This document shows, in pieces, positions 26,239 to 35,728 of a stretch of 48,990 nt of DNA. The DNA comes from Vibrio mediterranei (GTDB lineage: Bacteria > Pseudomonadota > Gammaproteobacteria > Enterobacterales > Vibrionaceae). A program made the translations under genes and the position numbers. Positions within the stretch are counted from its first letter, which is position 1. Every line of letters begins with the position of its first letter. The stretch is from assembly GCF_900088415.1 (NCBI RefSeq), contig NZ_FLLQ01000016.1, forward strand, positions 1-48,990. The letters are read 5' to 3'. Under the pieces are notes generated by a model. That model worked only from the letters and a program-made list of their open reading frames with translations, was not told where the DNA came from and searched no databases.

Positions 26239-26994
26239 CTAAGCAGCAATGTTAGGAAGTTGCCCATCAAAACAACCATTCAGTATGTCGTTAACCTTAT
26301 TTTCTATTTCATTGTCCAAAATCCATACATGTACGTTACCATTCTGATACGCGACGAATTTAACATTTCCGTCAAACGCTATTAATGGCTCGTGTGCTTC
26401 AGATAATATGCTGACAATTTCAGGGGAACTGCAACCAGTCAGTACAGCAAAGATTTTGCAAGCATCCTCTAGCAAATCTGACTGATACCTCCAGCCATAT
26501 TTACAAAACACATTATGGAACACTAATCGTTTGTTGAGTTTATGGCCGCGATTGGACTTGAATTCACTATTACGATTTTTAAACACTGACTCGGTAAGGT
26601 CTTGAAGCATATTCACGCGATTGTTGAGTAGGTCATTGAATGTCGCTGTCAGAGTCGCGTATGTGAGCGATGGTGGATTCTCCATATCTTTATCAATCTC
26701 GGCTCTCTTATCTGCGCTCATCAAGTCTCGAAACTGCCCTAGTTCTATTATGTGTTGCCAAAGTTTTTGATCTACTTGTTTGGTGAGACTCGACAAGCTG
26801 CGGTGACGCTGGTTAGCCTCACTAGGGCTATAGAAAGTGTTACGGTCAAAGCTTAGGCCATTGTTGGATATCGTTTTCATCAAACTATCCGCTTCACCGA
26901 GCAAGGAAATTGCCTGAGTAAGAAGTGCCTCTATCTGGTTACGTCTTTCACAAATCTGCTTCGCATTTAGTTTCTCTTTCAGTTGGTAGTTCAT
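26239..26994 (-). CDS. DUF4942 protein
   Basis: This 251-residue protein has the DUF4942 pattern: the central FRDLMSADKRAEIDKDMENPP block, then TATFNDLLNNRVNMLQDLTESVFKNR and LNKRLVFHNVF. Such proteins are common on plasmids, ICEs and phages, often beside methyltransferase-like domains. Here only the DUF4942 part is present. The function is unknown; a role in DNA metabolism of mobile elements is often assumed. The ATG at 26994 is chosen over an earlier one because it has a nearby AAGAG and the usual family start. It lies inside the inverted segment and is divergent from the gene at 27213. Confidence 0.75.
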   Translation of the reverse strand: MNYQLKEKLNAKQICERRNQIEALLTQAISLLGEADSLMKTISNNGLSFDRNTFYSPSEANQRHRSLSSLTKQVDQKLWQHIIELGQFRDLMSADKRAEIDKDMENPPSLTYATLTATFNDLLNNRVNMLQDLTESVFKNRNSEFKSNRGHKLNKRLVFHNVFCKYGWRYQSDLLEDACKIFAVLTGCSSPEIVSILSEAHEPLIAFDGNVKFVAYQNGNVHVWILDNEIENKVNDILNGCFDGQLPNIAA

Positions 26995-27212
26995 TATGGT
27001 CACTCTTAACAAGAAATATAATAGAATATTAAACTATTATATTTGGTTCCAAAATTTGACAATTGTTACCTCAAGATTTAACGTGTTGGTATCGGGTTGC
27101 GCCGAGAGCCTTACCATGCTCAATAGCTGTCCAAACATCCACGATTCTTTCATCATTTACTTTTATGGTGTTTTTTGAGGTAAGCAGATAACACCGGTAA
27201 CAAGGTGAATGT

Positions 27213-27992
27213 ATGTCCAAAAAAATCCCCGTTTACCCATCACAGCTTGAAAACTTCAAGCGCGAAGCAAAACACATTGCTTCACGTATCGTCTATGTTC
27301 ATCGAGAACAACCCTTACTTTCTACATTTAAACGAAATGACGCTTTAGCTAAAGCCTTTGGTTACAAGGGACATTCGGATCTCACTGTTTGCAGTCATTC
27401 ATTCACAGAACCTGAAGATATGGACAAGTACCCGATACTTGTTTGGCGCAAGCAATGGAATGAGCAAACTATTGCCGAACGGTTCGCTGAACACTTGACG
27501 TTATCTGCTGCTCAAGTTTTCGACGCGATAAACAAACCGGTGCCGAAGCAAACCGAATTTGAAGTAATTAACGGTACACCAGTTGTTCAATTTTCGCCTT
27601 TAGATAACGATATATCAAATGAACTAAGATCAGACGAAGAACTCGAAAAATGGTGGAATGTACCCTTCGTCCTAGAGGACTATGACGGCGTTAGAAGTAA
27701 CTGGACGGTTTATTGCTTGGATGGCGCTTGGGACCGCGCTACAGGAAAGGTATATAATAGCAAGTCTCGTGAAGAAGCTATAATCAATGCTCGCAACCTA
27801 AAGAACAGAAACCATCATTATCGAGATTATGGAGTGAAAGATGATGGCATCACGTATATCAAAGTGGACGCTGTTCAGTCTGAACTCGATGCCTTCAATG
27901 CAATTATACGTGAAAGCTCAAAGAGACAGTCTTATGCCGGTGAAGTAAAAAACGTACTTGAGAACGTAATAGTAAGTGTCGGTGAACATTAA
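27213..27992 (+). CDS. Unrecognised protein with short N-terminal helical motif
   Basis: This is a 259-residue soluble, acidic protein. Its N-terminus (SQLENFKREAKHIASR, then ALAKAFGYKGHSDL) resembles a small helical module seen at the start of several plasmid- and phage-encoded proteins of unknown function. The remainder is not recognised and has no cysteine clusters or membrane segments. The ribosome site (CAAGGTG, nine bases upstream) is moderate. It is divergent from the DUF4942 gene, with a ~220-base shared upstream region, and lies in the IS66-inverted segment, which suggests accessory (mobile-element) origin. Confidence 0.6.
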   Translation: MSKKIPVYPSQLENFKREAKHIASRIVYVHREQPLLSTFKRNDALAKAFGYKGHSDLTVCSHSFTEPEDMDKYPILVWRKQWNEQTIAERFAEHLTLSAAQVFDAINKPVPKQTEFEVINGTPVVQFSPLDNDISNELRSDEELEKWWNVPFVLEDYDGVRSNWTVYCLDGAWDRATGKVYNSKSREEAIINARNLKNRNHHYRDYGVKDDGITYIKVDAVQSELDAFNAIIRESSKRQSYAGEVKNVLENVIVSVGEH

Positions 27993-28274
27993 GATTGAAA
28001 CTTTTCTGTTACGCGGGGCTGATTGCTACGTGACACTATAGCAAAGAATTGACAATAAAGATCAAAACTCAATTTCACTCAATAGGCCATCTCAAAGCAA
28101 AAAGTAACAATAAAGTTCGAAACTTTTCGATGCTTTTTGTCTAGTCTGTCTTTTGTTGTAGCAAGCTTTTGCCCCATTCTTTGTTTAGACAGATTAACAT
28201 CTCACTTCACCAATCTAGAATTTGACCAAGTTTTTCTCATAGTAAACGCCCCATGAACCCACGGGGCGATGTTG

Positions 28275-29816
28275 TTAATGTTTGAAGTTCCAAGGTAGGA
28301 GCGCATCGATATCAGGCTCAGCTTTCGCTAGCTCTTTCATGCACTTGACCATGTAGTCGTAGAGGATAAGACTGTTGGCTTTCGCTGTCTCGACGATGCT
28401 GTAAAGCATCGCGCTCGCGTCAGCACCATTTTGAGTAGCCGAGAATAACCAATTTTTCCTGCCAATGACCAGTGGCTTAATTGCACGTTCAGCGCAATTA
28501 TTGTCGATAGATAAGTGGCCATCGTCGATATAGCGAATGAGCTTCGGCCATTGCCCAAGCGTGTACTTTATCGCTTTACCCAGTACGCTAGAGCCTATCA
28601 CTTTCTGAGTTGTCATCCATTCGTAAAACTCATCCAGTATTGGTTTGGCGTGTATCTGCCGCTCTGCTTTTCGTTTTTCGGCAGAGATGCCTTTCAAGCG
28701 TGATTCTATTCCATAGAGCTTTTGGATTTTAGCCAGTGCTTTATCCGCTTTGCCTGACTTGCCTTTTCCTTGAAGCTTCTTAGCATCCATGAACTTACGC
28801 CGTGCATGCGCCAAGCAGCCAACATTGGTCACGTGGTGAAGACCGTCATAGGCACCATAGCCATCGGTTTGCAGATAACCACTGTAATCCCCCAAGAAGG
28901 CAACAGGGCATGCCCTCGCGCGACTGTTTTGATAATCGTACAAGGCGATATTTTTCACATTGGGGAGTGCGGCGCCTGGCGAGTCTGCGCCTGAGCAGTA
29001 AAGCCACATATAGCATTGCTTATCTTCCTTGAGGACATTGAGCGGCGTTTCATCCGCCTGAACCACCACTTGCTCTAGCAGATGCGCTTTCAAGGCCGCG
29101 TAAAGTGGAGCGAACTTCTCACTAACTTGGATAACCCATCTTGCCATGGTGGTTCGCGACAGCTCGATACCTGACTGGGTAAACAACGACTCTTGTCGAT
29201 ACAGTGGCATTGCGTATTGGTATTTGCCAAGGATGATATTGGCCAGCAAGCTTTCTGTCGCGAAGCTCTTAGGGATAATGCTTTGTGGTGCTGGCTTTTG
29301 AACGATGCGATTGTTGTTTTCAGTTTGCTCGCACTGACGACAAGCATATTTAGGACGAACATATTCCAGCACTTTGAGCACGGCTGGTGAGAACTCAAGT
29401 TTCTCACTGCGGTCTTCACCGATTTTATGAAGTTCATGATTACAGCATGAACACTGCTTTTCATGGTCGTCTAAATCAAGTTCGATAATCTCACGAGGTA
29501 AGGTCTTTGGAAGTGGCTTGCGTTTACTGCGTTTCTTCGTTGTGGTCGTCGTCGTGACCTCAACCTCTTCTTCCTTAGTGGCTTCACATTCCACTTCGTT
29601 AAAGAGGTCACCTTGAGACTCATCGTAAGGTTTTAACGCCTCCGAGCGTTTAGCGAACTGGCGGTCGAAGGCAAGCTTGAGTTGTTCAAGTAGCGATTGG
29701 CGCTCTTGTTGCCATTGAGATTCCTTCTGCTCTTGCGAGAGCATCAGCGCTTTCACCATCGCTTGTAGCTCGGCAATATCTTGGCTTTCTGGGTTGATAT
29801 TTGGCGTCTTTTTCAT
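28275..29816 (-). CDS. tnpC: IS66 TnpC transposase, copy 2
   Basis: This 513-residue DDE transposase has the same catalytic blocks as copy 1 (VVQADETPL, LQTDGYGAYDGL, NNCAERAIKPL). It differs in a few residues and has a slightly longer N-terminal helix (LSQEQKESQWQQERQ). It has one AMVKAL unit near the start, where copy 3 has six. It is intact and presumed able to act on all three copies in the window. Confidence 0.93.
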   Translation of the reverse strand: MKKTPNINPESQDIAELQAMVKALMLSQEQKESQWQQERQSLLEQLKLAFDRQFAKRSEALKPYDESQGDLFNEVECEATKEEEVEVTTTTTTKKRSKRKPLPKTLPREIIELDLDDHEKQCSCCNHELHKIGEDRSEKLEFSPAVLKVLEYVRPKYACRQCEQTENNNRIVQKPAPQSIIPKSFATESLLANIILGKYQYAMPLYRQESLFTQSGIELSRTTMARWVIQVSEKFAPLYAALKAHLLEQVVVQADETPLNVLKEDKQCYMWLYCSGADSPGAALPNVKNIALYDYQNSRARACPVAFLGDYSGYLQTDGYGAYDGLHHVTNVGCLAHARRKFMDAKKLQGKGKSGKADKALAKIQKLYGIESRLKGISAEKRKAERQIHAKPILDEFYEWMTTQKVIGSSVLGKAIKYTLGQWPKLIRYIDDGHLSIDNNCAERAIKPLVIGRKNWLFSATQNGADASAMLYSIVETAKANSLILYDYMVKCMKELAKAEPDIDALLPWNFKH

Positions 29817-29875
29817 GGCATTTATTATACTAAAATCATGCCATCACTGCTTGGTGAATAAGGCTTTATTGTCGT

Positions 29876-30229
29876 TTAAGTCATTGTAAAATTGTTTATT
29901 TTAATGGGTTTATGGCCGATAATCGTGAAGCCAGAAAGCAGTCTATCAAGCTCGAATTGAGTCAGGGTAAACACCTCATTTTTCTCTTTTGCAGGCCACT
30001 TGTACTTGGCTTTTTCGAGGCGTTTATACCAAAGAGCAAAGCCTGTTTTATCCCAGTACAACACCTTGATTTTGTCGCGCTGTTTGTTAGTGAAAAGGAA
30101 CAGTGCGCCACTTCCTAAAGGTAAGTCGGTGTCATTTTCGATAATCGCAGCAAGACCGTTGATGGACTTTCTAAAATCGACGCTTTCACGATACAAGTAA
30201 ATCTCTGGTGCGCTGAGCATGCGTTTCAT
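29876..30229 (-). CDS. tnpB: IS66 TnpB, copy 2
   Basis: 117 residues, with the same family core as copy 1 (YRESVDFRKSINGLAAII; YWDKTGFALWYKRLEKAKYK) and a handful of substitutions. It overlaps tnpA by four bases. Complete. Confidence 0.92.
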   Translation of the reverse strand: MKRMLSAPEIYLYRESVDFRKSINGLAAIIENDTDLPLGSGALFLFTNKQRDKIKVLYWDKTGFALWYKRLEKAKYKWPAKEKNEVFTLTQFELDRLLSGFTIIGHKPIKINNFTMT

Positions 30230-30543
30230 GATAGCGCCCCGATAAGTTCTGCCAGGTAGGCTGCGGACGTGCCTTGCGGAATGCTCAACTCAACATCGTT
30301 AACGAGCAGAGTCATGTTAGCTGTTGCACTCTGGGCTTGATACTTTGTTGTCTTTTCGACGACTTCCGCTCTGACAAATCCAACTGGCGTTGGTTGTACT
30401 GCGGTTTGGAGTTGGCGCCGTTTGGCGAAGAATGTCGATAAACTCAGTCCGTGCTGTTCGCAAAAAACGCGTTGAGTAATATTGCTGCTTTCATATTGTT
30501 CAAAGAGAGCTTGCCATTCTTGGTTAGAACGTCGTTTTGCCAT
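30226..30543 (-). CDS. tnpA: IS66 TnpA, copy 2
   Basis: 105 residues, helix-turn-helix protein nearly identical to copy 1 (differences mainly in the linker, for example QTAVQPTPVG against QTAALPTPVG). An AAAGGAGA-type site precedes the start. Complete; translationally coupled to tnpB. Confidence 0.92.
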   Translation of the reverse strand: MAKRRSNQEWQALFEQYESSNITQRVFCEQHGLSLSTFFAKRRQLQTAVQPTPVGFVRAEVVEKTTKYQAQSATANMTLLVNDVELSIPQGTSAAYLAELIGALS

Positions 30544-30624
30544 TATAAAATCTCCTTTTGGTTGGAGACTTGATCTTATTATTCGTGCTTGGCGATTAGA
30601 ATACGGGGTTTATGGCGCGCTTAC

Positions 30625-31296
30625 TTTTTTTCTCGTCATACGTTCCTTTCCTAAACGCTTGTTACGCTCTTTCCTTATCAGAAGAGAGTAGTTCTGCATA
30701 ATGTGAAACCGGTCAAAAACGATGTCTGCATTCGGAAGAACCTTTCTCACTGCTGATTGATAAGATTGGCCCATATCCATTGATACCACTTGGATGCCGT
30801 CTCTTGTTTGTGGTGATAATTGTTCAAAAAAGTTGATGAGTACGTTTGAAGTCCGTCCATGATCAACCCAGAGTCCACTAATAAAGTGACAGAATCTCTT
30901 GGTATAACGACCACCTTTATCAACAAAATCTGTGGCTTCAATCAACCTACGGCCAAGATTATCTCTCGTCTGAGCCAGTTCAATTTCTATTACGCAAGGG
31001 CGACCACTTACGGGTAAATCTGAAAGGCGACGTTGAACATAGTGATCGACGGTACGCGGTTTTCCGGTCTCAGGGTCAACGACTTTACAGCGTCTGTCTC
31101 GCTTACATTTGACGAGTACTGAATGAGAGCTCGCTTCGAGCGTTACAGACTGTACAGATTGACCTTTAAAGTTAAATAGAGCGGAAGATAATAACGACAA
31201 ACTACAACATTAAGACATAAGACGGGAAGTGATTATAAATCAATGCATTACTGATCATACTGTTAATTTATAGACTCATCTAAGCGGAGAAGAGCC
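30625..31296 (-). pseudogene. ISL3-family transposase, 5' remnant with left tip
   Basis: The transposase starts at about 31200 and reads to the IS66 junction at 30625. It keeps QRRLSDLPVSGRPCVIEIEL from the zinc-finger/HTH region and VVSMDMGQSYQSAVRKVLPNADIVFDRFHIMQNY from the DDE core. An internal in-frame deletion has joined FCHFISGL to a later block (GRTSNVLINFFE), so the first catalytic Asp region is missing. The left terminal repeat is at 31275-31296, a near match, in inverted sense, to the right tip at 24884-24905. The rest of the gene lies at 24520-24905. Confidence 0.8.
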
Positions 31297-31398
31297 CGTA
31301 CCTTTATGCAGACGAACCCTACGAGGATATTGAATAGAGCTCACTTTGTCGGTAGGCAGCTGTCTCCGGATGTGCGGAGTGTAGTTCTACTTCTACAG

Positions 31399-31415
31399 AA
31401 CTTTGCGACAGAGCC
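31399..31415. repeat. Isolated IS6-type inverted-repeat tip
   Basis: aactttgcgacagagcc matches the outer end of the IS6-type elements in this window (compare 25531, 36004-36020 and 40007). It lies 30 bases beyond the stop of the RND permease and ~100 bases from the ISL3 tip. No transposase code remains beside it, so it is a scar of a former insertion or recombination. Confidence 0.6.
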
Positions 31416-31444
31416 CAAAACCATCGTTTGCCTTCCTCGTTCGT

Positions 31445-34400
31445 TTAAACGGAGTGATGAGGAAGTTCGGATTGCTCTTTATTGCTATGATCATCGGCAA
31501 GAAATGTATAGACCGTTGGTACAACAAATAAAGTAAATAGTGTACCGACAGACATTCCTACAGTGATTACTAGGCCTATTGAGAAACGACTTTCGGCACC
31601 AGCACCGGCAGCAGTTAAAAGTGGGACGACACCAATGACCATAGCTGCAGTCGTCATCAAAACAGGTCGTAGACGTTCTGCTGCTGCTTTCTTCACCGCT
31701 GCAATCTTGTCTCCACCAAATTCGGCTTGTGTTTGGTTAGCAAATTCTACAATTAAAATGCCGTGCTTACTGATAAGGCCAATCAAAGTCACTAGTCCTA
31801 CTTCAGTATAAATATTTAATGTATCAAGACCAAGGTAGAGTGGGATCATCGCGCCAAAAATGGACAAAGGAACACTAGTCAAAACAACTAAAGGATCTTT
31901 AAAACTCTCAAACTGAGCAGCTAATACCAAATAAATGATAATTAATGCCAAAGCAAATGTTGAAACAAGAGATGACCCTTCTTGTACATATTGACGTAGC
32001 TGGCCTGATGCGTCTGTTGCATATGAACGTGGAAGGATTTGTGTTGCTCCTTTTTGCATCACTTCATATGCTTCGCCGATACTCACTCCTGGCATCATCT
32101 TGGCTTCAATGGTTGCACTGTTGAGCTGTTGGAACTGGTCGACAGCAGAAGGTTGGATACTCTGCTCGATATTAACAAGTGAAGACAACGGAACCATGGT
32201 GCCATTATTTGAGCGAACATAATATTGCTCTATATCGTTCCAAGAACTTCGATCTGAGCGCTCTACCTGAGTAATAACTTGATAGCTACGCTCATCTAGT
32301 GCGAAGTAGTTAATAAACCCCTCACTCACGTATCGAGTTAATATGTTTCCAATCTCTTGAGAATTAACGTTCATCAGAGCAGCTTTGTCATGATCAATTG
32401 TTATTTCAAGTTGTGGCTTATTAAACTCTAAATCATTTTGTACATATATAAATTTACCACTGTTTATCGCATATTCTTTCATTTTCTCTGCGTAGCGATA
32501 TAGCTCTTCGTAGCTACCTGTTGGTGTTTTTAGTACCATTTGAAATGGTAGACCTTGAGATGTACCGGGTAAATCTGGTGGTGAAATCGTAAAGATCTGT
32601 AGTCCCGGAAAGCCAATCGTATCTTTTTGGAAACGGGTCATGATGTCCTTTGCTGATGCTTCACGTAAATCCCAATCTTTAAGGACACCTAGACCAAAGA
32701 ATTTATTATCTTTTTGGTAACCATTTACCATCATCGACATTTCAGTTTCTGGGTAGCTACTCACTGTCGTGTCTAATGCTTTCGTAAAGTTACCTATATA
32801 ATCAGTATTTGCTTGCGATGGTCCTTGTCCCATCATAATCATTACACCTTGGTCTTCCTGAGGAGCCAGCTCACTTGCCGTATGAGTAAACATAAATACA
32901 AGTGATACCAAAAACGTTGCCACTAAGGGCCAAACCAATACACGATTCTTGAGTACGACCGACAAAACGTTTTCATAGCGCTGTGTTAGCGCTTCGATAG
33001 CTTTGTTGATTTTCTTAACCATGTCACCTTCTAAGGTTTGCTTGTTCAGCATTTTAGAGGTCATCATTGGTGTTAAAGTCAGGGCGATAAATCCGGAGAT
33101 TAGAACCGCACCAGCAAGTGTAAATGCAAATTCTGTAAATAGTTTACCTGTCAGCCCACCCATAAATCCAATTGGTGCGTACACAGCTGCGAGGGTAATT
33201 GTCATAGCGATAATTGAGCTTGTAATCTCTCGTGCACTCTTAATCGCGGCTTCTACAGGGGATGCTCCTTCCTCTAAATGCCGGAATGTATTTTCAACAA
33301 CAACAATGGCGTCATCGACAACTAGGGAGATAGCCAACACCATCGCTAATAGAGTTAAGAGGTTGATACTAAATCCCAATGTCATCATTAAAAACATCGT
33401 ACCAATAAGTGATAGTGGGATTGTAACGAGTGGTATGATCATTGCGCGCATCGAACCTAAGAATGCCAAGATAACGATGATGACGATGATTGCTGCTTCA
33501 ACTAATGTTTTCGTTACTTCTTCAATAGAGCTTTCAATAAATTTGGTTGAATCGTAAACCACTTCGGCTTTCATGCCTAACGGCAAGCTATCAATGATTG
33601 CAGGGAGAACGTTGTAAAGCCCTTTTACTACGGTTAATGGATTTGAGGTTGATGTATTGCTAATCGCTGCTGTTATTGATGTCGTACCGTTTAGCATTAC
33701 GTGTGAATCATATGTATTTGCACCAAGTTCTACTCTTGCCACGTTTTTGAGATGAATTAGTTGCCCATTGGCGGCCTTAAGCACCATATTTTTGAATTCA
33801 TCGACAGATGAAGCATCCGTATGCGCATTAATGTCGATTTCAATGTAGTCAGCTTTTAGTTTACCAGCAGCACTGACTGAGTTGCTGCTCTTAATCGCAT
33901 TTTGAACGTCTGCTGCAGTAAGACCAAACGCTGCCATTTTAGTAGGATTGAGCCAAATACGCATCGCAAAATCACTTTGACCAAGCAAGTCAATTTTAGA
34001 TACACCATTTACGGTTGAAAACGTTGGTTTAACCACTCGGCTCGCATAATCAGATATCTGCTGCGTGCTCAATCTCTCACTAGAAAATGAAACATAAAGA
34101 ATGGGTGATTGTGAGGTAGACTTTAGGATGCTTGGGTCTTGCGTACCCGGAGGTAGGCGATACTTAACTTGCTGAACTAGTGATAAAATCTCGGTTAACG
34201 CTTTATCAGTTGGATAATCGAGCTTCAAATTTACGGTGATTAACGATTGACCTAATTTACTCTCCGATGTCATATAGTCAATACCTTCCGCTTGAGCCAT
34301 TTGAGCTTGAAGCGGCTGGGTGACATAACCTTGAACACTCGTCGAACTTGCACCTGGGTAATTTGTTGTTACCGTGATAACGCCTGTTTCTATTTCTGGG

Positions 34401-34510
34401 TACTGGCGAACCTGAAGTGATGTAAATGCCTTAATGCCTAACACTAACAACATCAAACTCAATACAGTTGCAAGAACAGGTCTTTTTATAAAGATGTCAG
34501 TAAAATGCAT
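31445..34510 (-). CDS. RND-family multidrug efflux permease (HAE1/AcrB-like)
   Basis: This 1021-residue inner-membrane proton/drug antiporter has the hallmark opening FIKRPVLATVLSLMLLVLGI (TM1) and two large periplasmic loops. The TM4 proton-relay aspartates are in AISLVVDDAIVVVENTFRHLEEG, and the second half is similar, with LVLAAQFESFKDPLVVL. The length is normal. It forms a tripartite pump with the adaptor gene 15 bases upstream. The outer-membrane channel is not encoded here, so a chromosomal TolC would be used. The substrate range cannot be told. Just upstream of the adaptor there is a palindromic operator, but no regulator gene is left nearby. Confidence 0.92.
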   Translation of the reverse strand: MHFTDIFIKRPVLATVLSLMLLVLGIKAFTSLQVRQYPEIETGVITVTTNYPGASSTSVQGYVTQPLQAQMAQAEGIDYMTSESKLGQSLITVNLKLDYPTDKALTEILSLVQQVKYRLPPGTQDPSILKSTSQSPILYVSFSSERLSTQQISDYASRVVKPTFSTVNGVSKIDLLGQSDFAMRIWLNPTKMAAFGLTAADVQNAIKSSNSVSAAGKLKADYIEIDINAHTDASSVDEFKNMVLKAANGQLIHLKNVARVELGANTYDSHVMLNGTTSITAAISNTSTSNPLTVVKGLYNVLPAIIDSLPLGMKAEVVYDSTKFIESSIEEVTKTLVEAAIIVIIVILAFLGSMRAMIIPLVTIPLSLIGTMFLMMTLGFSINLLTLLAMVLAISLVVDDAIVVVENTFRHLEEGASPVEAAIKSAREITSSIIAMTITLAAVYAPIGFMGGLTGKLFTEFAFTLAGAVLISGFIALTLTPMMTSKMLNKQTLEGDMVKKINKAIEALTQRYENVLSVVLKNRVLVWPLVATFLVSLVFMFTHTASELAPQEDQGVMIMMGQGPSQANTDYIGNFTKALDTTVSSYPETEMSMMVNGYQKDNKFFGLGVLKDWDLREASAKDIMTRFQKDTIGFPGLQIFTISPPDLPGTSQGLPFQMVLKTPTGSYEELYRYAEKMKEYAINSGKFIYVQNDLEFNKPQLEITIDHDKAALMNVNSQEIGNILTRYVSEGFINYFALDERSYQVITQVERSDRSSWNDIEQYYVRSNNGTMVPLSSLVNIEQSIQPSAVDQFQQLNSATIEAKMMPGVSIGEAYEVMQKGATQILPRSYATDASGQLRQYVQEGSSLVSTFALALIIIYLVLAAQFESFKDPLVVLTSVPLSIFGAMIPLYLGLDTLNIYTEVGLVTLIGLISKHGILIVEFANQTQAEFGGDKIAAVKKAAAERLRPVLMTTAAMVIGVVPLLTAAGAGAESRFSIGLVITVGMSVGTLFTLFVVPTVYTFLADDHSNKEQSELPHHSV

Positions 34511-34525
34511 AGTCCTGCCTATTGA

Positions 34526-35623
34526 TTAGTCTGTTGTTTTAGGGAAAGGCGTTGAGTTGTTAATTTTTATAACTGTTCCTTTCTTCAACTGCTGCTGGTT
34601 TGATGTCACCACAATGTCACCTTGTGATAGACCTGAAACAATGCCAACCAAATTATCTTTACGTGGACCGACCTTGATCAATTTTTGCTCTACCACTTGT
34701 CGGTCATTTTCGGTTTTTACAATAAATACACTGTCACCGTAAAGCGAATATGAGATCGCTACTTTTGGTAAAGGAATAATCGATACTTTACCAGTCAGCA
34801 TGATTTGAGCGTTGATATACATACCACTCACCAGTTGGTTACCTTCACCCTCGACTTTTGCACGTACACTAATATTATGAGATTGTTCATCTGATGAAGG
34901 TTGAATGGCAGAAACAGTCGCTGAGAAAGTTTTGCCATCGTAAGCATCATTGGTAAATGTTACTGTTTGCCCAAGCTCTAGGGATGGCTGAAAGTCTTCA
35001 GATACTGAGATATCGATAAAGTTATCATTAACACTTTCCAATTCAACAATTAGCATACCGGGCGTTATATAATCGCCTAGGTCAATAGTCCGGAGCCCTA
35101 GCTGTCCTGAAAATGGTGCTTTAATACTCATAAAATTGATTTGAGATTGGATATACGCAAGCTGGGCGGACTCTGCGTCAAATTGAGCTTGCGCTTTATC
35201 AACAGAATTTTTAGCTGTACTGCTTGTCTTATAGAGTTTTATTTGGCGCTTTAATTCTATTTGTGCCAAGTTTTTCTTGGCAATTTGTTTGCGAAGTGTT
35301 GCTTGTAACAATGAATCATCGAGTTGAACAATTACGTCACCCTTATTTATTTTTTGTCCCGATTTAAAGCTAATTTCTTTAACTTGCCCGGAAATTTGAC
35401 TTGTTACTTCAGTTGAATGTTTTGCTCTAACATGACCAACGGCTTCTATTATAGTTGTCCATTCGTCAGTGTTAGCAATAATCGTAGTGATAGACACTGG
35501 TGGATTTTTATGTCCACTGATTTTTTGTTCAATCATTTTTGTTTTAAAGCTATTGAAACCAAAAACAAATAACAATATCAACACCACCATTGACAAAACA
35601 ATCAATATTGCTTTCTTTGACAT
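34526..35623 (-). CDS. RND periplasmic adaptor (membrane fusion protein)
   Basis: This 365-residue adaptor has one N-terminal hydrophobic segment (ILIVLSMVVLILLFVFGF) that anchors it in the inner membrane. Next comes the lipoyl/barrel-sandwich half-motif (VTSQISGQVKEISFKSGQKINKGDVIVQLD), a helical hairpin, the second half-motif (IKAPFSGQLGLRTIDLGDYI), then beta-barrel and membrane-proximal domains. It bridges the RND permease and an outer-membrane channel. It is the first gene of the two-gene operon. Its start lies 14 bases from a large palindrome, so transcription is likely under a repressor. Downstream the permease start is 15 bases away. Confidence 0.92.
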   Translation of the reverse strand: MSKKAILIVLSMVVLILLFVFGFNSFKTKMIEQKISGHKNPPVSITTIIANTDEWTTIIEAVGHVRAKHSTEVTSQISGQVKEISFKSGQKINKGDVIVQLDDSLLQATLRKQIAKKNLAQIELKRQIKLYKTSSTAKNSVDKAQAQFDAESAQLAYIQSQINFMSIKAPFSGQLGLRTIDLGDYITPGMLIVELESVNDNFIDISVSEDFQPSLELGQTVTFTNDAYDGKTFSATVSAIQPSSDEQSHNISVRAKVEGEGNQLVSGMYINAQIMLTGKVSIIPLPKVAISYSLYGDSVFIVKTENDRQVVEQKLIKVGPRKDNLVGIVSGLSQGDIVVTSNQQQLKKGTVIKINNSTPFPKTTD

Positions 35624-35636
35624 AATTTTTGCTCTT

Positions 35637-35671
35637 CAACCGATACTAATTTTAATAATTAGTATCGGTTG
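35637..35671. promoter_or_regulatory. Palindromic operator of the RND efflux operon
   Basis: Two perfect 15-base arms (caaccgatactaatt and aattagtatcggttg) are separated by five bases. It lies directly before the adaptor start, where it would cover the leader or promoter. Size and symmetry fit a TetR-family repressor site, the usual local control for RND pumps. The expected adjacent regulator gene is absent; an IS6 fragment starts 58 bases further upstream. Confidence 0.8.
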
Positions 35672-35728
35672 ATTTAGTCATAATTACAAGGAGGTTACTA
35701 GAAATGATAATTGTTGATTAATTAGAGG

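Larger units (their letters stand above)
28242..30624 (-). mobile_element. IS66-family element, copy 2 (intact, inverted to copy 1)
   Basis: The tips are gtaaacgcc at 28242 and cgcgcttac at 30624. It carries tnpA-tnpB-tnpC on the minus strand, nearly identical to copy 1. The inner flank (28234-28241, ttctcata) is the exact reverse complement of the left flank of copy 1. The outer flank cuts into an ISL3 transposase. Both copies are full length and could recombine again, flipping the segment between them. Confidence 0.92.

Noticed and set aside
31306..31536. A 76-codon plus-strand frame beside the RND permease gene
   Set aside because: It runs through the IS6-type tip and antisense into the permease end; no protein features.
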